A DNA stretch of 64,000 bases from Typha latifolia (GCA_019914945.1 CM034113.1:930001-994000), one strand, 5' to 3'. Shown: positions 24,128 through 44,000, counted from the first letter of the stretch. The notes: a model not told the origin generated them from the sequence alone. Numbers and translations: made by a program.

Positions 24128-27100
24128 CTAATCACCCTTGTCTTGTAAAGCATGTAGTCTACTGCTTTGCCTTGTTGGACTTGCCAAACATTGTGGTAGA
24201 ACATGTCTAGAACCAGCTAAGAAATGGCCTCTGAGTTCCTTTACTTGTTCATGTCTTTCTAAATTTTGATCCAGCTTCTTTGCTTCATTGTGTAAGAGAT
24301 TGTTCTTGTTGTAGAGTTTCTCTTCATCTAATTTACCACCCAACTTTTGAGAAGTTATGCTGAAATCTTGTTCGATTCCTTCTATGGTGCCTCCATCTGA
24401 AGAGCATTCACACCTTAACATGCTTTCATAGTTTGTGCTACTACGAACAATCTTTTTCTCATTTATAATTGATTTACCTTTGCATTCATCGACTGCAGTC
24501 GCATAACTCCAGCTGTAGCTTTTGTTGGAGCTATCCATGTTAAGTTCGATTGAGTGCAAGTCACTGTCTTCTGAATCAAATCCATCATCCTCTACTTGAC
24601 CCTGATCCTCATCTTTCTCAAATTCGCTAGCAATTAAGTCAGAGGCACTGGTTGTTTTGCAAGGATGTAGTTGCTTTTGATTCTTGACGTTGGAGTTGCA
24701 TGCAACATCCTCTGATTCATTTAGAGGAAATACTTTTCTTTTTGATGTTAGAAATGTTTCAAGTTCATTCCTCAGTTGATCGATCGCTGCATGATTCTCC
24801 TCGAATTGAACCTTGGCTTCAGAGAGCTTCATCTGAACTCTTTCCTCACGCCACTCATTAGCAAGCTGAAGCATCTCCCTCTCCTCCTCCACTTGTTCTT
24901 GTACATTAGCAGACACCATTCTCAGCTCTTCCACGTGAGCCTTGTCCTCGGCAACCCCTCTTACGAGTTCATTGCAAATCTCTTCAATTATTTCTCTTGA
25001 TCTTCTCTCACTCTGAAGTTCTTCGGTTGCCTCAAGTAATGAGGCTGTCGTCTGGGCTAACTCCACGCCAAGTTTTTTATTCAGCTTCTCTGCTTTTCTC
25101 CTCATCTTTTCTTCTGCTTTAAGCTCCTTCAGGATTGAGTGAACAACACTACTGATCTTTTCCTTCTCTCTACTTTTCCATGCTTCATTTTCTTCAGAAA
25201 GCTGCATCATAGTGCAGCTAACTTCACTAATATCAGATTGCTGTTCTCGGATAAGCTGATCCACATGCACAAGAGCCTTATTCAGCTGAGTACAAAGAGC
25301 TGACACAAGGGACACGGCCGATGAAGGCATCTCTCCACGTGCCGAGATTTTGAGTACTGCTTTCAGGAGCCCTTTTGATGCTGCTAAGCAATTATTTAGA
25401 TCCTTCAAGCGGCTGGCGTTTCTTTTAGATGAATTTGCTGGAGCAAGGTTTCGAGAACATGTTTGAAACTGCATTGCATTATGACTCGATCAAGAAACAT
25501 GTTTATCTAGTAAGTCCAATCTACTGTGTAGTATGGAACAAAAGCAAGAAAATTGAATATCGAGGTCAAGTTCTAGTTCACTCGCATGCTATCAAGTGAT
25601 AATTACCTAGACAACTTACAAGTTCTTTTGCATATCTGGATTTTGGAAAATTCTTGCACAAGTACATACAGGCCTCCAAATCAATAGTTCAATTTGCAGA
25701 ATTTCGTTCTCTTTAGCTCGCACTTTTGTAGTAATTTCAAGTTATGCATTCTAGAAAGTGTCCTCAACTCATAAAGTTTCGGTACTTTCATGTTTTCGCC
25801 ACCCACTTCTTCCACCAGATTCCATTAATTTTGAATACTACACACTTGTAATAGAAATTCTAAGTATTGTGCCTGTTGTCGATACGTTGAGTGGACAAAA
25901 GTAGAATCTTGCCAACTATGTAATGAACTTAACAAAGCTTTTCCTATTTCTAGAGCTTTAGGTCTAATATTTTTCCATGCCCAAGGGAAAAACATGCTTC
26001 TGTTTGAAAATTTAGCCACAGATGCAAATGCATGACATGACATGGCTGATCATTATTAAGAAACTAACCATGAAGTTTCTATTCATAAGTCAGGGAAGTA
26101 TAGACAAATAACATCCGAAAGTGCAACTCCACAGACAATTCCTTATACAATCTATTGAAATCATTCGTTCTTCATAGTTAATTATATATCTAGCATTCAA
26201 GATTACCCTTGCTTATGACACCAACTATATGGATGAATTTATTATTGTCGTGAAACACGCAAATCTGTACTGTGTGTGGAGTCTAAGTAATCATTTCAGA
26301 ATGAGGATTTTTGTCGTGGAGTTAGAGATTTTACCTAATAAATCACATGAGGTGCTCTAATAGACAACAAAACAAGCCCTATCAACTCCACTGTTTGGAC
26401 CTACCAAAACAACGAAGTAGAAAAACATAAGATGGCCAGTCATACTCCTCAAGCTCCTCTCTCATGGCTTCACTATCTCCTAGATCCCTCATGGCCACTC
26501 CATTAGAGTCTAAGAACAACCATTTTGACATAGTAAGAGGCAGGAGGTCAAGCATCTGTTTCACAAGATAATCTCTCAAAATCGAGTTGACCTCGGGATA
26601 AGAACTTTAAAGTTTTAAGACCTTGAGGTGCTAACAATGTCGTTAACATACTTAAGAACCACTAAAAGCCTCATATATCATGAAAAAGTGGACTATAAGA
26701 AAAGTGATTACATATTTCTACACTCAATTCGGAGAACTACTCTTTGTCGATTGAAACTATTCTATTGGGTTTCTATCGTACACATTTATAATCAGAAACA
26801 AACAGAAACTCTATGTAATAACGATAGGAAAAAATTCTGATGCTCCTACTGCTAGTATAAACTTCCATTCTCATAGAAACTAGTAGGGTGTAAAAATATT
26901 ATCTACAAAAGATCGATGGTAAAAATACAATACAAGGAACAAAGGTAGCTCTACCATTTATGTTTAAGATTTAGAGTGAAGATTTTAAGCAGTGCTTAAA
27001 ATCAAGAGATCTTCTTTCATGTTTCAACTTGGAAGTCTCAACAGATATAATTATCACCAAAGAAGAGCAAATATTGACAAGGAAAAACAACACTAAGAAC

Positions 27101-27821
27101 CCAAATGAATAAAAAGAAAGAAGAATAGGGAGTGCTTGGATAGTTGGATACCTCTAATGCGCTGGCATTGCTGAATAAATCTGATGATCTGCAATTTTGC
27201 TCATCATACGAGGATTTTTTGTAATCCGATGCCATCATTCTCATTAGACTGCTACTTCTTGGTAGATTCAATATCTATAAAATATAAAGAAAAGATGGGA
27301 ACAAGAAATTGATACTCATTAGATGAGGAAACTTTACAAACACAAACAAGATAACATGACGCAAAAAACTAAAACAATATCTATCTTATACTCACTTCTG
27401 AGACAGGATGTCTAGACCTTGCAATCCTCCATCTTCCTCTCATCTCGTTCTTAAGTTTCTTCTCTTGCAAGTCCTCAATCATTCTTGCTGAAGGAACATC
27501 ACTCATTTTCCACAGAAGAGTAGCAAGCTTTCTAGCCGAAATCGGTGATTGCATTCTTCCAATAAAGTCATAAGATTTCTGATTCTGAAATGTCTTAGAA
27601 ATCCCTACACTAGAAGATTGTGATCCAACACTAATCTTCCACATTGGAACTAGTATGCTGGATCCTCCCCTCCTCCTAATTAGAATTGTCCTCTTAACAC
27701 CATTCTTCTTCAAAATAGAAGAAGCCACGGATGATGATGATGACGACGACGGACAACCTCCCTTTCGGATCTTGTGAGGCCCACCAAATGATTCAGTGAT
27801 ACCCACATTGTGTCTCGGCAT
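24128..27821 (-). CDS. Coiled-coil protein, USO1/BRANCHLESS TRICHOME-like
   Basis: Three exons (27821-27396, 27274-27152 and 25468-24128) join in phase 0 with GT-AG introns to give 629 residues. The N-terminus is basic with a serine run (about residues 25-31), then ISARKLATLLWKM, a short motif shared by a plant family annotated as intracellular transporter USO1-like (Arabidopsis At5g41620 and relatives). Exon 3 holds a long coiled coil, rich in Glu, Lys and Leu, over about residues 230-420 (for example KELKAEEKMRRKAEKLNKKL). An acidic region (EDDGFDSEDSDL) and a loose C-terminus follow. The relative BRANCHLESS TRICHOME acts in cell-shape control with cytoskeletal partners. Function here is not established. 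The family assignment rests on recalled motifs, so moderate confidence. The second intron (1,683 bp) has no further convincing exon. Confidence 0.75.
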
Positions 27822-29807
27822 CCTGGGATTGGTTTTATCTAATTACCAATATCAAGTTATGTAACGCAAAGAGGTTATCAGAAGGTACATAGACTCCAAT
27901 CTACAGAAGAAACTAGTAAAAAACAACAAATTTAACGTCAAAAGAGAAGAGCTGAGAAGTGCATTCCTTCTCAAACCCAATCCAAACGGAGAAAAACCTC
28001 AGATACCCATTAAAATTTAGACACCGAGGAACGAGAAAAATCCAAACTTTATCAAAGAGATGACTCGAGTACCCTCATCCGAGAGCAGGGGAAGACGTGA
28101 GGAGGCGGTTCTTAAAGGCAATGGCGAGAAGAGATAGCACACGAGTGGGGGAGGGAGGGTGGGGGTGGGGCCGGGGCCGAGCCGATTCCCCTCGTCGAAC
28201 AACTCCCGATCGGCTGTCGTTGCTGTCCGCTGTGCTGCCCCCCACCAGCAAAGGAGCACAGGTTGGATTCACGTGCGCTCGGGTGTGGTTCCGTATAATT
28301 GAGATTTGCTAAATTAATGAGGTTGTTAAGCCCCCTAATTACTTCGTATCACGGAGGATTGGGTTCACTCTTATGAAACTTTACAATTCACACCCTATCT
28401 TTTCTTGAATTAACGATCGACAACCTAACTTTTATTAGTGTTTACATCGAAAAGTAATTATTAAAAAAAAACTAGGGTGTGAAATGTAAAATTTCCTTGG
28501 TATTAGAAGAGTTAGGTAAACAAAGAAACTAATCCATCTCCATGACATGAATGACATGTCCACATGGGATGTCAAGTAAATACCATACATTGATAATGGC
28601 TACCTCCAACATTAGCCTTAGGCAATAGACATCAATTAACGCACAGAGAAAAAAAAATACTATAAAACAAACACTAGATTAAAAGTATTCTCATACTATA
28701 TACTATCGATGACTAAGTGCTCGTTTTTATAACATAAAAGTTCCCCGTTACCAGTGAACTTTCCCGTTATCTCGCTCTAATTAATCAGAGAGCGAGAGAT
28801 GTGACATTGTCGTGGATAATGCCACTCTTGCATGAGACATGCATGCATCGACGTGACGTGAAAACGCCATTGATGGGGAACACACAATTCTTTTCTCGTT
28901 GGTGTTGAGTTATGTGTAAAAAAAAATTGGGGGGGGGACGTAGGGTTTGCAATTTTGGAGGCTTTGTGGATGTCTCTTCCGCCCTCCATTTGCATATAAT
29001 ATAAAGGTGGCATTTGGTTCATATATAAAAGTATAATGCACGTTATCGCTATCTCTACAAGATATTTGTTTCGCCTAACCAACTTGCATTTCTATGGTTT
29101 TTAGTTAAACGTGATATAACAAAAAGAAAGAAAAGAAAAGAAATACACGCTAGCAGATGTGATAACTTTTTAGTGGCATTTATAATAGTCATCAAACTAG
29201 TCGATGGGAATATGATATTCTAAAGAATGTGAGGGTAAATTTGACATTCTGGGATTTTTTTAATCACATAAAAGTATAAACATTAGAAAATTTTCTGGAT
29301 TTTCTGGTTTCAGCTCACTCAAGATCTCCTACTCATTACCGCGATTTGCTTTAACAGCTAAATCTGCATGACTAGGCACCTTTTATAGTTTATAGTTCCT
29401 TGATGTTCTCTCAAGAAAAAGGAAAAGAAAAGGAATCTATAGTATGTTCAAACAGAAGCTACATTGAGCCATTTCGATCACTGTACAGAACTATGAGTCA
29501 AATCTCTTCATATCAGGAACACTCGGCTATGAGAACTAATAAAAACTAGTTCAAAACATTAAGTTGCACACAACTCTAATTATTAGTTCACATGAACATA
29601 CAAAGTGAAGGGGATAAGAACTACAAAACGGAATTAGATGGAATACATCTTAATTCATCCTACTTTCTTTACAAGATGGATTTAGCTGGGCCAACCAGTA
29701 TTAAATAGCTTCATAGAAAAGCTAGGTATCCAGATACTGTATGAACTTAACCAAGCACATATAAGGTATATCTCACTTTCGCAAATTAAATAAATGCAAC
29801 ACAGATC
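27822..29807. other. Spacer between coiled-coil gene and MCM2
   Basis: It holds the 5' flank of the coiled-coil gene (27822 to about 28300, including a G-rich tract at 28147-28176) and the 3' flank of MCM2. No additional gene was recognised. A G run of eight or nine bases occurs near 28930. Confidence 0.5.
28147..28176 (+). other. Putative G-quadruplex tract
   Basis: Six runs of at least three G are separated by one or two bases within 30 bp on the plus strand, about 330 bp upstream of the coiled-coil gene's ATG. The gene is on the minus strand, so the G-rich strand is its template strand. Confidence 0.6.
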
Positions 29808-35364
<5,557 letters not shown>

Positions 35365-35367
35365 CGA

Positions 35368-35377
35368 TTAGGGTTTT
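35368..35377 (-). promoter_or_regulatory. Telo-box at MCM2 start codon
   Basis: On the gene's strand AAAACCCTAA lies three bases before the ATG. This is a plant telo-box, often paired with cell-cycle regulatory sites. Confidence 0.5.
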
Positions 35378-35483
35378 GTTTCTCTTTCTCTTCCTCTTTG
35401 CTTTCTCCTCCTCGTTCTTGCCTTCCAAGTGGAGTTCGTGAAACAATATCTGGCTTCTTTTGTTAGGAGAGAGGAGGTGAGGT

Positions 35484-35504
35484 TTTGGCGGGAAAGTTTG
35501 GCGC
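35484..35504. promoter_or_regulatory. Two E2F-type sites upstream of MCM2
   Basis: TTTGGCGGGAAA (35484-35495) is a near-palindromic consensus E2F-DP site, and TTTGGCGC (35497-35504) follows one base later. They lie about 120-140 bp upstream of the MCM2 ATG. E2F control of MCM genes at the G1/S transition is established in plants and animals, so this placement is strong support. Confidence 0.8.
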
Positions 35505-38090
35505 CATAACTGCCGGGTTCTCGCGCTCTCCTGTGGTGACGAGAGGTAAAGCCTGGGAATATTATGGGCTGGGCCACAAGGTAGGCCCAAGTCCGGCCCA
35601 ATAACTTGGTCTTATTTTTGTCTATCAGTTATATAAAATATTAAGCATAATTTGAAGTCTAAATTAGATTGATTAATATGTCAATTGAAGTTTGATAGAA
35701 CCTAAGTATCTCTGTAACTAGAGCTAGAAGGAAGTAGTAATCTCCGGATCTACATGCAATGAGGTATTTTTTACAAAGAGGCGACGTGTTTAGGTGAAAA
35801 ATAGGCCAGATTAAGTTGGACCCCACTTGCTACGTGACCAAATTCGGATACATATATGATTTTTGTAAAAAGAACTAAATACGAATTTATAATTTTTAGT
35901 TTGCTTATTTAAATGATGAATATTAATGTTGTTAATAATGATATGTTTTATATTATTCGTAGAAATTAATTTTACTAGTTTCATATGTATTTGACATGCA
36001 AGATTTGTTTTTTAAAACTCTTAATATTTTTGCATTAATTGCCTCTAAATAAAAGGTCACAATTCTTTTAAATTTTGATTCGTATTTATTTAAATCTGAT
36101 CATCTATCCAAAAATTATTAGTATCCGTTTAATTAAAATATTATTTTAAAATTTATTATTTGTCTAATATCTATATCTAAATTTGCGTCCTAATCAAACA
36201 TACACTATTGACTTTATTGGCATGTCATATTGACTAGTCTCACTCAGAATTAGAAATGAAATCATCAACCTTGTCTAAATCGCCTCTATTCTACTCGGCT
36301 TTGAAGAATATTTCTCATCAATTCCATTTAGACTATTGCATTGTTTTTTCCCATCTAAGGAAAATTGATTCTCTGTTCACTCCATGTCTAACTTTGGGGC
36401 TTTTAATTTTTTTTTAAAGGTATTTTTAGTCAAATAAGCTCTTTGGTGTATGAGCAGTTTAACCCTAGTTTATTTTTATTTCTTATTTCTTATTTCTTAA
36501 AAAGTTGATGACTTAGGATTTATGTTCTTTTCACATAACTTGACATCAAGACAACTTGATATAATTACTTAAAGAGAAATGGGAATTAAATGGTGTCTTA
36601 TTGAAAAAAGGGCACTACTGAGATTGCCAATACTCATAAAGCATCAGCACTTTTTAACCATATGAGCATTAGCAGTTTGATATTAAGGTGTGCATGACCA
36701 GATATAGATCTTTTTCAGGCTCCATTCAAGCTCCAGCAATACTGGAGCTTCACTTTTAATCAATTCGAGCATAGCTGAGCCTAACACAATTTGCTTGAGT
36801 TTCACCCATTTTGACACTCAAATTAATCAAGTTAAATGTGATACTTCTAAGCAGAAATTAATAGTACAAATATAACATAACATAATATATATATATCCCT
36901 ACAATACAATCTTATTTATTTACATATACAACATTTATAAGGGGAGATAGGAAGTATCTGTTAAGACAATTCAATTATACATAACACTATGTATGCCTTC
37001 AAATTATTACACCTTTTTTAATAATTTTTTTATATGAAATTATACACATCTCCAGGTTGCTTCACTTTATTTCTAATGTAATTATATTAATTTAGTGGCA
37101 AAATATTAGATGCTATAAAACTCAACATGAGTATAATTTATTCCGACAACAACTAGTGTAGAGAAGAGTTTATGTAAGTATTATAAATTGAACAAAATAT
37201 AGATGATGAAGTTCATCTGGGCATTGTAATCTATATCTAAAGATAGTTGGGTATGTAAACTTGAAACCATTTTTAAGAAAAATAGATGTATTAAATATTC
37301 ACTGCGATTATAAAATGCTCTGTTAGCATAAAAAATTGTACAAGAGAATGGCCCAAACCCATGTGTATATATATATATATTGTTTCTTTTAAAAGAAAAA
37401 AAAACTACACTACTATATTGATCTAACCGGCACTGATATAAATAGTGCTACTAATGTCAGCAGCTAAAAGAGTAACCAAAGGAGCAGAAAAGGATCCTTC
37501 TCAGGTAACACTGAAGCCTATTATTTTATCGGAGTTTGCGAGTCGGTCCATAGACTTATTATCTTCGCAGTAGATATGGTAAACATATAAAAATGGGTAA
37601 AAAAAAAAAAATGTTTGCAGTCTTCAATGATTGATGCGAGAGTCCAGGGAGCTGGACGAACGAACATCATTAATGATATTGATGAGAAATAGTGAGTCAA
37701 TTTCGATTTGAAGGTGGGTGATGCGGCGGGGTTGGATGCATAACTGCATATGAGAGCCTCTCTTAGTCGGAGAGCCTATAGGGGAGTGCAGAATGAAGCC
37801 CGTCGCCACAAGGCTCTTTGGGACCCCAATAGCTTTTAAAAGTACAATGGCTTTTGAAAATATATGAGATAAAATAATTTTGAATATAATAAGTACGTAA
37901 TAATAAAATATATTTAATCCAAAAAATATTTATCACAAGTGCTATGTGCATCCGATCCGTTCCCATACCTCTTGTTCTTATTCCTTAGTCACGGTCCCAC
38001 AAGTCCCATCCTCGTCTCAGGTACACAAACAGCAAATATAGAAACTTTTTTTTATAAGCTCCAAGCAATCGAGAGCGAGAGATCGAGGTA
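35505..38090. other. Divergent intergenic region between MCM2 and DEP1
   Basis: Shared upstream region of the two divergent genes. It is AT-rich beyond about 35650, with no open frame of note, and an AT microsatellite lies near 37365-37380. The end near 38040-38090 is the leader of the plus-strand DEP1 gene. Confidence 0.5.
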
Positions 38091-41000
38091 ATGGCGTCCA
38101 TGGCCGCTGCTTCCATGGTCTCATCTCAGGCGTACTTGGAAGGGAAAGCGGTGCGCGAGACCCGCGCCTTGGTCTCCGACCTCTGCCGCCACTTCTACTC
38201 CCAGGGATGGGTTACCGGCACCGGCGGCAGCATCACCATAAAGGTCCACGACGACGCCGTCCCGAAACCCCACCAACTCATCGTCATGTCCCCTTCCGGT
38301 CTCCTCCTCTATCTCCTCCTCGTCCTTTGTTTGCTTCTTCAATTGATCGATTGGTATGTTGATTGATGCTTTGAAGTTCCGTCGATCTAGGGGTTCAGAA
38401 GGAGCGGATGGTGCCGGAGGACATGTACGTGCTCTCCGGGGCCGGCGCCGTGCTCTCAGTGCCGTCGCCGAAGCCCTACCCGAATAAGCCCCCGAAGTGT
38501 ACTGATTGTGCCCCTCTCTTTATGAAGGCAATCCCTTTCTCTTGTTGTTTTTAGTGAAATTATATTTTCCTTTTTTCTCTTTTGCTATTTTTAGGTCTTC
38601 ATTGGACTTCTCTGCTGTGCCAAACGCAAAATAGGTGATGGAAGCGGAAACAAAACCTTTACCTCCAAATGTAACCAATGGAATAGTAACGGCAAAATCA
38701 AACAATTTGGAAAAAACTATGATATAGTGCTAATAGTGATGGAATAGCAATAAATAATTTATAATCACGTATACATCCTAATGCAAGTAATCTTTAGAAT
38801 AGAAATAATAGAGATAATAGAGAGAGAGACAAGATTTACATGGTTCAGTAATGTGCTTGCATTCACGGCGGAGCAATCGTCCTTTATAATGCAAATCTCT
38901 AATTACAAAGAGTTCCTCAATTCTAATCTTTCTCAATACAATGGTGACTAGCTCTCTTGATATTTCTCTTAAGCATAAAAGTCCTAAAATCCCCTCTTCA
39001 AAATTTATAGGGCTGATTTAAGATGGGAAAATCTTGCGGGCCGTTCAAACGCCCGTAGGCCTGTTTGAACGGCTCTGAAATTCAATGCAGAAGAGTGTTT
39101 GAACGCTTGTGGGGCTATTCGAATGCCTGCAGAGTGCAAATTCCCTCGGATTTTTGCGTTTGAACGCCTTCAGGGCCCGTTCGAACGCATCCGGCGCAGC
39201 AAGATGGAATGCTTGATTTGAGCCAAACTTCAACAATTCTCCACCTTGGCGAAAATCTCAAGACTTTAACAAATTACTCTTCACCACTGCAAAGTGACCG
39301 AAAACTCTCAAAACGCACCGCCTGCAAATTCGCATCCTAAGATGCCAAATTCAAAGTTAGTTAAATGTGAGTGACATTGATCAAATCCAAACAACGTTGG
39401 AACTTGATCTTTGTCACTACTTTCGTTAACATATCTACATAATTATTTGTAGCCCCAATCTTACAAAGGGAAATATCTCCTTCCAAGATTGCCCTCATAA
39501 AATCAAATTGGACATTGATGTGTTTTGTCCTAGTATGATGAACTTGGTTCTTCACCAAACAAATTGCAATTTGACTATCACAATGTACCTCCGCTTGCTC
39601 TTGGTATACGCCCAAGTCATCCATCAAGTCGATCAACCAAATAGCCTCCTTTATAGCCTCTGTCCTGTCATATACTCAGCTTTTGTGGTAGATAAGGCAA
39701 CTGTTGACTGCAAAGTATAACCCCAACACACCGGCCATCTAGCAAGTGTGAATACATATCCTGTGGTAGATTTGTGCTTGTCCAAATCACCTGCATAGTT
39801 CGAATCCACATATCCAATAAGATGTAGACCAAGTTTATTATTTTTCACAAATTTCAGTCCAATTTTCGAAGTACTATGAATATATCTCAAAATCCACTTC
39901 ACCGCCTGCTAATGCTCTTTTTCCCGAGTATGCATGACAATACTGATGGCTTGTGAAATATTTGGTCTCAGGCTTCTAACTGCGCTTGCATATGGTACCT
40001 CGGACATGAAATCTCTCTCAACATCTGTACTCAGTGATATAATTGCACTAAGTCTAAAATGAAGTGCCAATGATGTACTCACTGATTTTGTTTTGCTATT
40101 AATACCAAACCGCTGTAATACTTTCTTCAAATGCTGCTCCTATGTCAAGCATACTGTTCTTTTTCTTCTATCTTCTGATTTTCATGACGAGTATTTTCTT
40201 AGTTTCTCCTAGATCATTTTTTTCAAATTCTTTATACATTTGGAGCTTCCATTTATTAATCTCCATCTTGCTCTTAGATGCTATCAATATATCATCAACA
40301 TATAAGAGCAAGTAGATAAATAATTAATCTTGAAGATTTCTAAAATAGACATAGTGGTCATGGTGGATTCTCTTGTATTTTTGCCTACGTATAAACTGAT
40401 TAAAACATTTATATCATTGCCTTGGAGATTGCTTTAGGCCATGTAAGGACTTCTTTAATTTGCAAACCAAATTTTCTTTCCTATTGACTTTGAATCCTTT
40501 TGGCTGGGTCATATAAATGTCCTCCTCCAAATCACCATGTAAAAATGCGGTCTTTGCGCCCATTTGAGTTAACTATATATCAAATTGAGCTATCAAAGCT
40601 AGTAAAATTCGAATGGACGAATGTTTTACTACTGGAGAAAACACTTAATTATAATCAATTCCCTTCTTTTGTGCATATCACAATCTAGCTTTGAATCTAA
40701 CTCCGCCTCTCGATTGAGGATCTTCCTTCATAGTATATATCCATTTGCATTTAATTGCTCTCTTCCCTTTAGGGAGCTCCACCAAATTTTAAGTCTTTTT
40801 CTTATCAAGAGCTTTCATGTCATCATTCATTGCCACTTTCCAATTTGCCCTTTCGGTATTCCTTATGGCCTCTTTGAAGGTAGTGAGAAAGTCTTCATCA
40901 AACATTGAAAGTGCATAGGCTCATCTGTTTTTGGCTTCAAAGTGTCATTCTCTTGCAAATTTTATTCTTCTTCTCCATTTACCTCTTCTGAAGATATATC

Positions 41001-44000
41001 TTGTAGTGGACTCGAATCTGCCTCAAACTCCACCTATTGTGGAACATCTCCAGCACTGTCCTCAATCATGCTATCTGACTCTTGACTCTGCTTTAGCATG
41101 GATGATTCATCAAATGTAATATCCATGCTGATAATCAATTTCTTCAATTCCAGCCTTCAAACTTGAAATCCCTTTACACCAGTGCTAAAGCTCAAGAAAA
41201 TGCCCTTTTTGGCTCTATGATCTAACTTGCTCTCTCTGACATGGTAGTATGCAGGACAACAAAAAATATGTAAGGAATTATAATCTGAAACTGGTTTGCC
41301 AGACCATGCCTCCAATGGGCTCTTCCCATTCTTTGCAGATAAAGGTAGGCGGTTGATGAGTTGACATGCATAAATTCACGGCATCAGCCCAAAACTCCTT
41401 GCCCAAGCCAGCATTGGACAATATGCACCGCACCTTCTCTAGTAAGGTATGGTTTAGATGCTCAGCCACGCTATTTTGTTGAGGCGTTTCTCTAACAGTG
41501 AAGTGCCGTTCAATTTCTTCTATTTTTCATAACTTTATAAAAGGATCCGATGTGTATTCTCCACCGTTATCTAATTGGAGCTTCTTTATCTTCTTGTTAG
41601 TTTGATTTTCAATCATCTTTTTTCAATTCTGAAATATTTTTAGCACTTGATGCTTATGATGCATAGTGTACACCCAAGACCTTCTAGAATAGTCATCTAC
41701 AAAGGTCACAAACTAATGCTTTTCGTCTAAGAAAGCTTTTCGGGTAGGTCTCCAAACATCTGTATAAATATAATCCAAGATACCCTTGGTTCGATAAACT
41801 CTTGTAGCAAACTTGACCCTTGTTTGCTTGTCCAAAACACAGTGTTTACAAACTTCTAATTTGAGAGTCTTCACACCCTTTAACAATCTTTGACTTGACA
41901 AGCCTTGCAATGCTTTCTTGCCTGGATGACCTAACCTCATGTGCCATAATCTAGTAGTGTTAGCCGCATCAACCGAATTGCTTGAAGCTGCAGCTACACT
42001 CCCAATATCTGTAGATTCATAGAAGAAGTACATATTTCTTCTTCTTATACTCTTCATTATAACTAATGCTTAAGGAAACTTTTAATACTCCACCTCTCAA
42101 AGTAATGGTGAAACCCTTTGATTCCAAAACACCAAGAGAAATGAGGTTCTTCAATTCTGGTGCGTACCGAACTTTAGTTAGTTCTTTCACGGACCCATCA
42201 AGTAGCTTTAAGCGGATGGTGCCAATGCTTTCAGCTTTACACGGGCTATCATTGCCCATAAATACTACACCTGAAATTTTATCAAAGGTGAAAAACCAAT
42301 TCCGGTTGGGACACATAGTATATGCACTCAGAATCCAATCCACTTGTCCGTGTCACAAGCAAGAGCCGAGTCTATCAGGGCATTCTCTGAATTCTCATCA
42401 TCTGAATGTGCCACATTTCTCTTTTGAGGTTTCTTGTCCTTGTTCTTCAATACGGGGCAATCCTTCTTCCAATGCCCTTTATTTCAGCAATAAGAGCATT
42501 GGTTTTTTGCAATCATTTTTCTATCTTAAGATGCACTCCTTGATTTTGAGAAAGATTTACCTTTCTTCACAAATTTCCAATTTTCCGATCTACCCCTCAT
42601 CGTCAAAGCATCTGATGATGACTCATGAGTAGCTTATCCAATTTTCGATACTCGTTGTTAATAAGTGTATTTGCAACATCATCGTAATGTATAGAGTCCT
42701 TTCCGTATAGTAAGGTAGTAGTGAGATGGTCCTAGGTATTTGACAAAGAGCTTAAAAGTACCAATGCTTTGTCTTCATCTGAAATCTCCACATTCAAATA
42801 TTGCAAATCCGCAGGTAGTTTGTTGAAGGAGTTCAAATGCTCAGCCATAAGTGTTCCAATCTTGTACTGAAATATGAAAAACTACTTCAAATAGAGCTAG
42901 TTTTCAATGCTCTTGGGTATGAATATGTCCTCAAGTTTATTCCACAAGTTCTTCACTGATTTTTTCTTCATTATAAAATACTTTTGATATTTTGCTAAAC
43001 AAAGCCGAATGGTGCTATATGCTTGCCGGTTCATCTTCTCCTATTCCTTTTTTGATACTTCTTTAGGCTTCTTTTCCAAGGTGATGTCTAGTTCTTGTTG
43101 GAACAAGATGTCTATCACTTCACATTGCCACATTCCAAAGTTATTGGTGCCATTAAACTTTTCTACTTCAAATTTTGCATTTGAGACATTTTTTTCCGAT
43201 TTGGATGATTCCGATATTTTAACAAAATTTCCCAAATTCACACTATTCCTAAATCCAATAGCCTAGATTTGAAACCTTGAAGCTTTGATACCAATTGTTG
43301 TGCCAAACGCCAAATGGGTGATGAAAGCGGAAGCAAAACCTTCACCCCCAAATGTAACCAATGGAATAGTAATGGCAAAACTAAACAATTTGGGAAAAAC
43401 TCTGATATGATGCTAATAGTGATGGAATAGCAATAAACAACTTCTAATCATATATTAGACACCCTAATGCAAGTAATCTCAAGAATAAAAGCAATAGAGA
43501 CAATAAACAGAGAGAGAAGGTTTACGTGGTTTAGCGATGTGCCTACATCCACGAGCGGAGCAATCTTTTTTCATTATGCAAATCTCCAATTACAAAGAGT
43601 TTCTCATCTCTAATCTCCCTCAATACAATGATGGCCAGTTCTCTTAATGTTTCTCTTAAGTATAAAAGCCCCTATTCATAATTTATAGGGCTGACTTAAG
43701 ATGGGAAAATCCCGCGGACCGTTTGAACGCCCTTACCCCGCGGACCGTTCGAACGCCCGTAAGCCCATTCGAACGGCCCCGGAATTCAAAGCTGGAACGT
43801 AGAAGAGCGTTCGAACGCCTGCAGAGCACAAATTCTCTTGAGTTTCTTTGTTCGAACGCCCCCAGGGCTCGTCCGAACGCATCCGGCATAGCAAGATGGA
43901 ACGTTTGATTTGAGTGAAACTTCAACATTCTCTATCGTTTTAAGTTGTATCCTTTAGTGAAAATGCCTGCAGAGCGCAAATTCTCTCGAGTTTCTTTGTT

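Larger units (their letters stand above)
38613..43927 (-). mobile_element. Ty1/copia LTR retrotransposon in DEP1 intron 2
   Basis: It has two LTRs (38613-39235 and 43296-43927) that each run TG to CA in element orientation and are flanked by the 5-bp duplication TTCTC at 38608-38612 and 43928-43932. Inside the 5' LTR (plus-strand right end) is a primer-binding site reading TTGGTATCAAAGC, typical of initiator tRNA-Met priming. Before the 3' LTR is a purine tract, AAGGTGGAGAAT. The domain order gag, protease, integrase, reverse transcriptase, RNase H defines copia. The coding region is broken in many places. It lies antisense to the host gene. The LTR copies differ at many sites, so the insertion is not recent. 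Confidence 0.95.
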
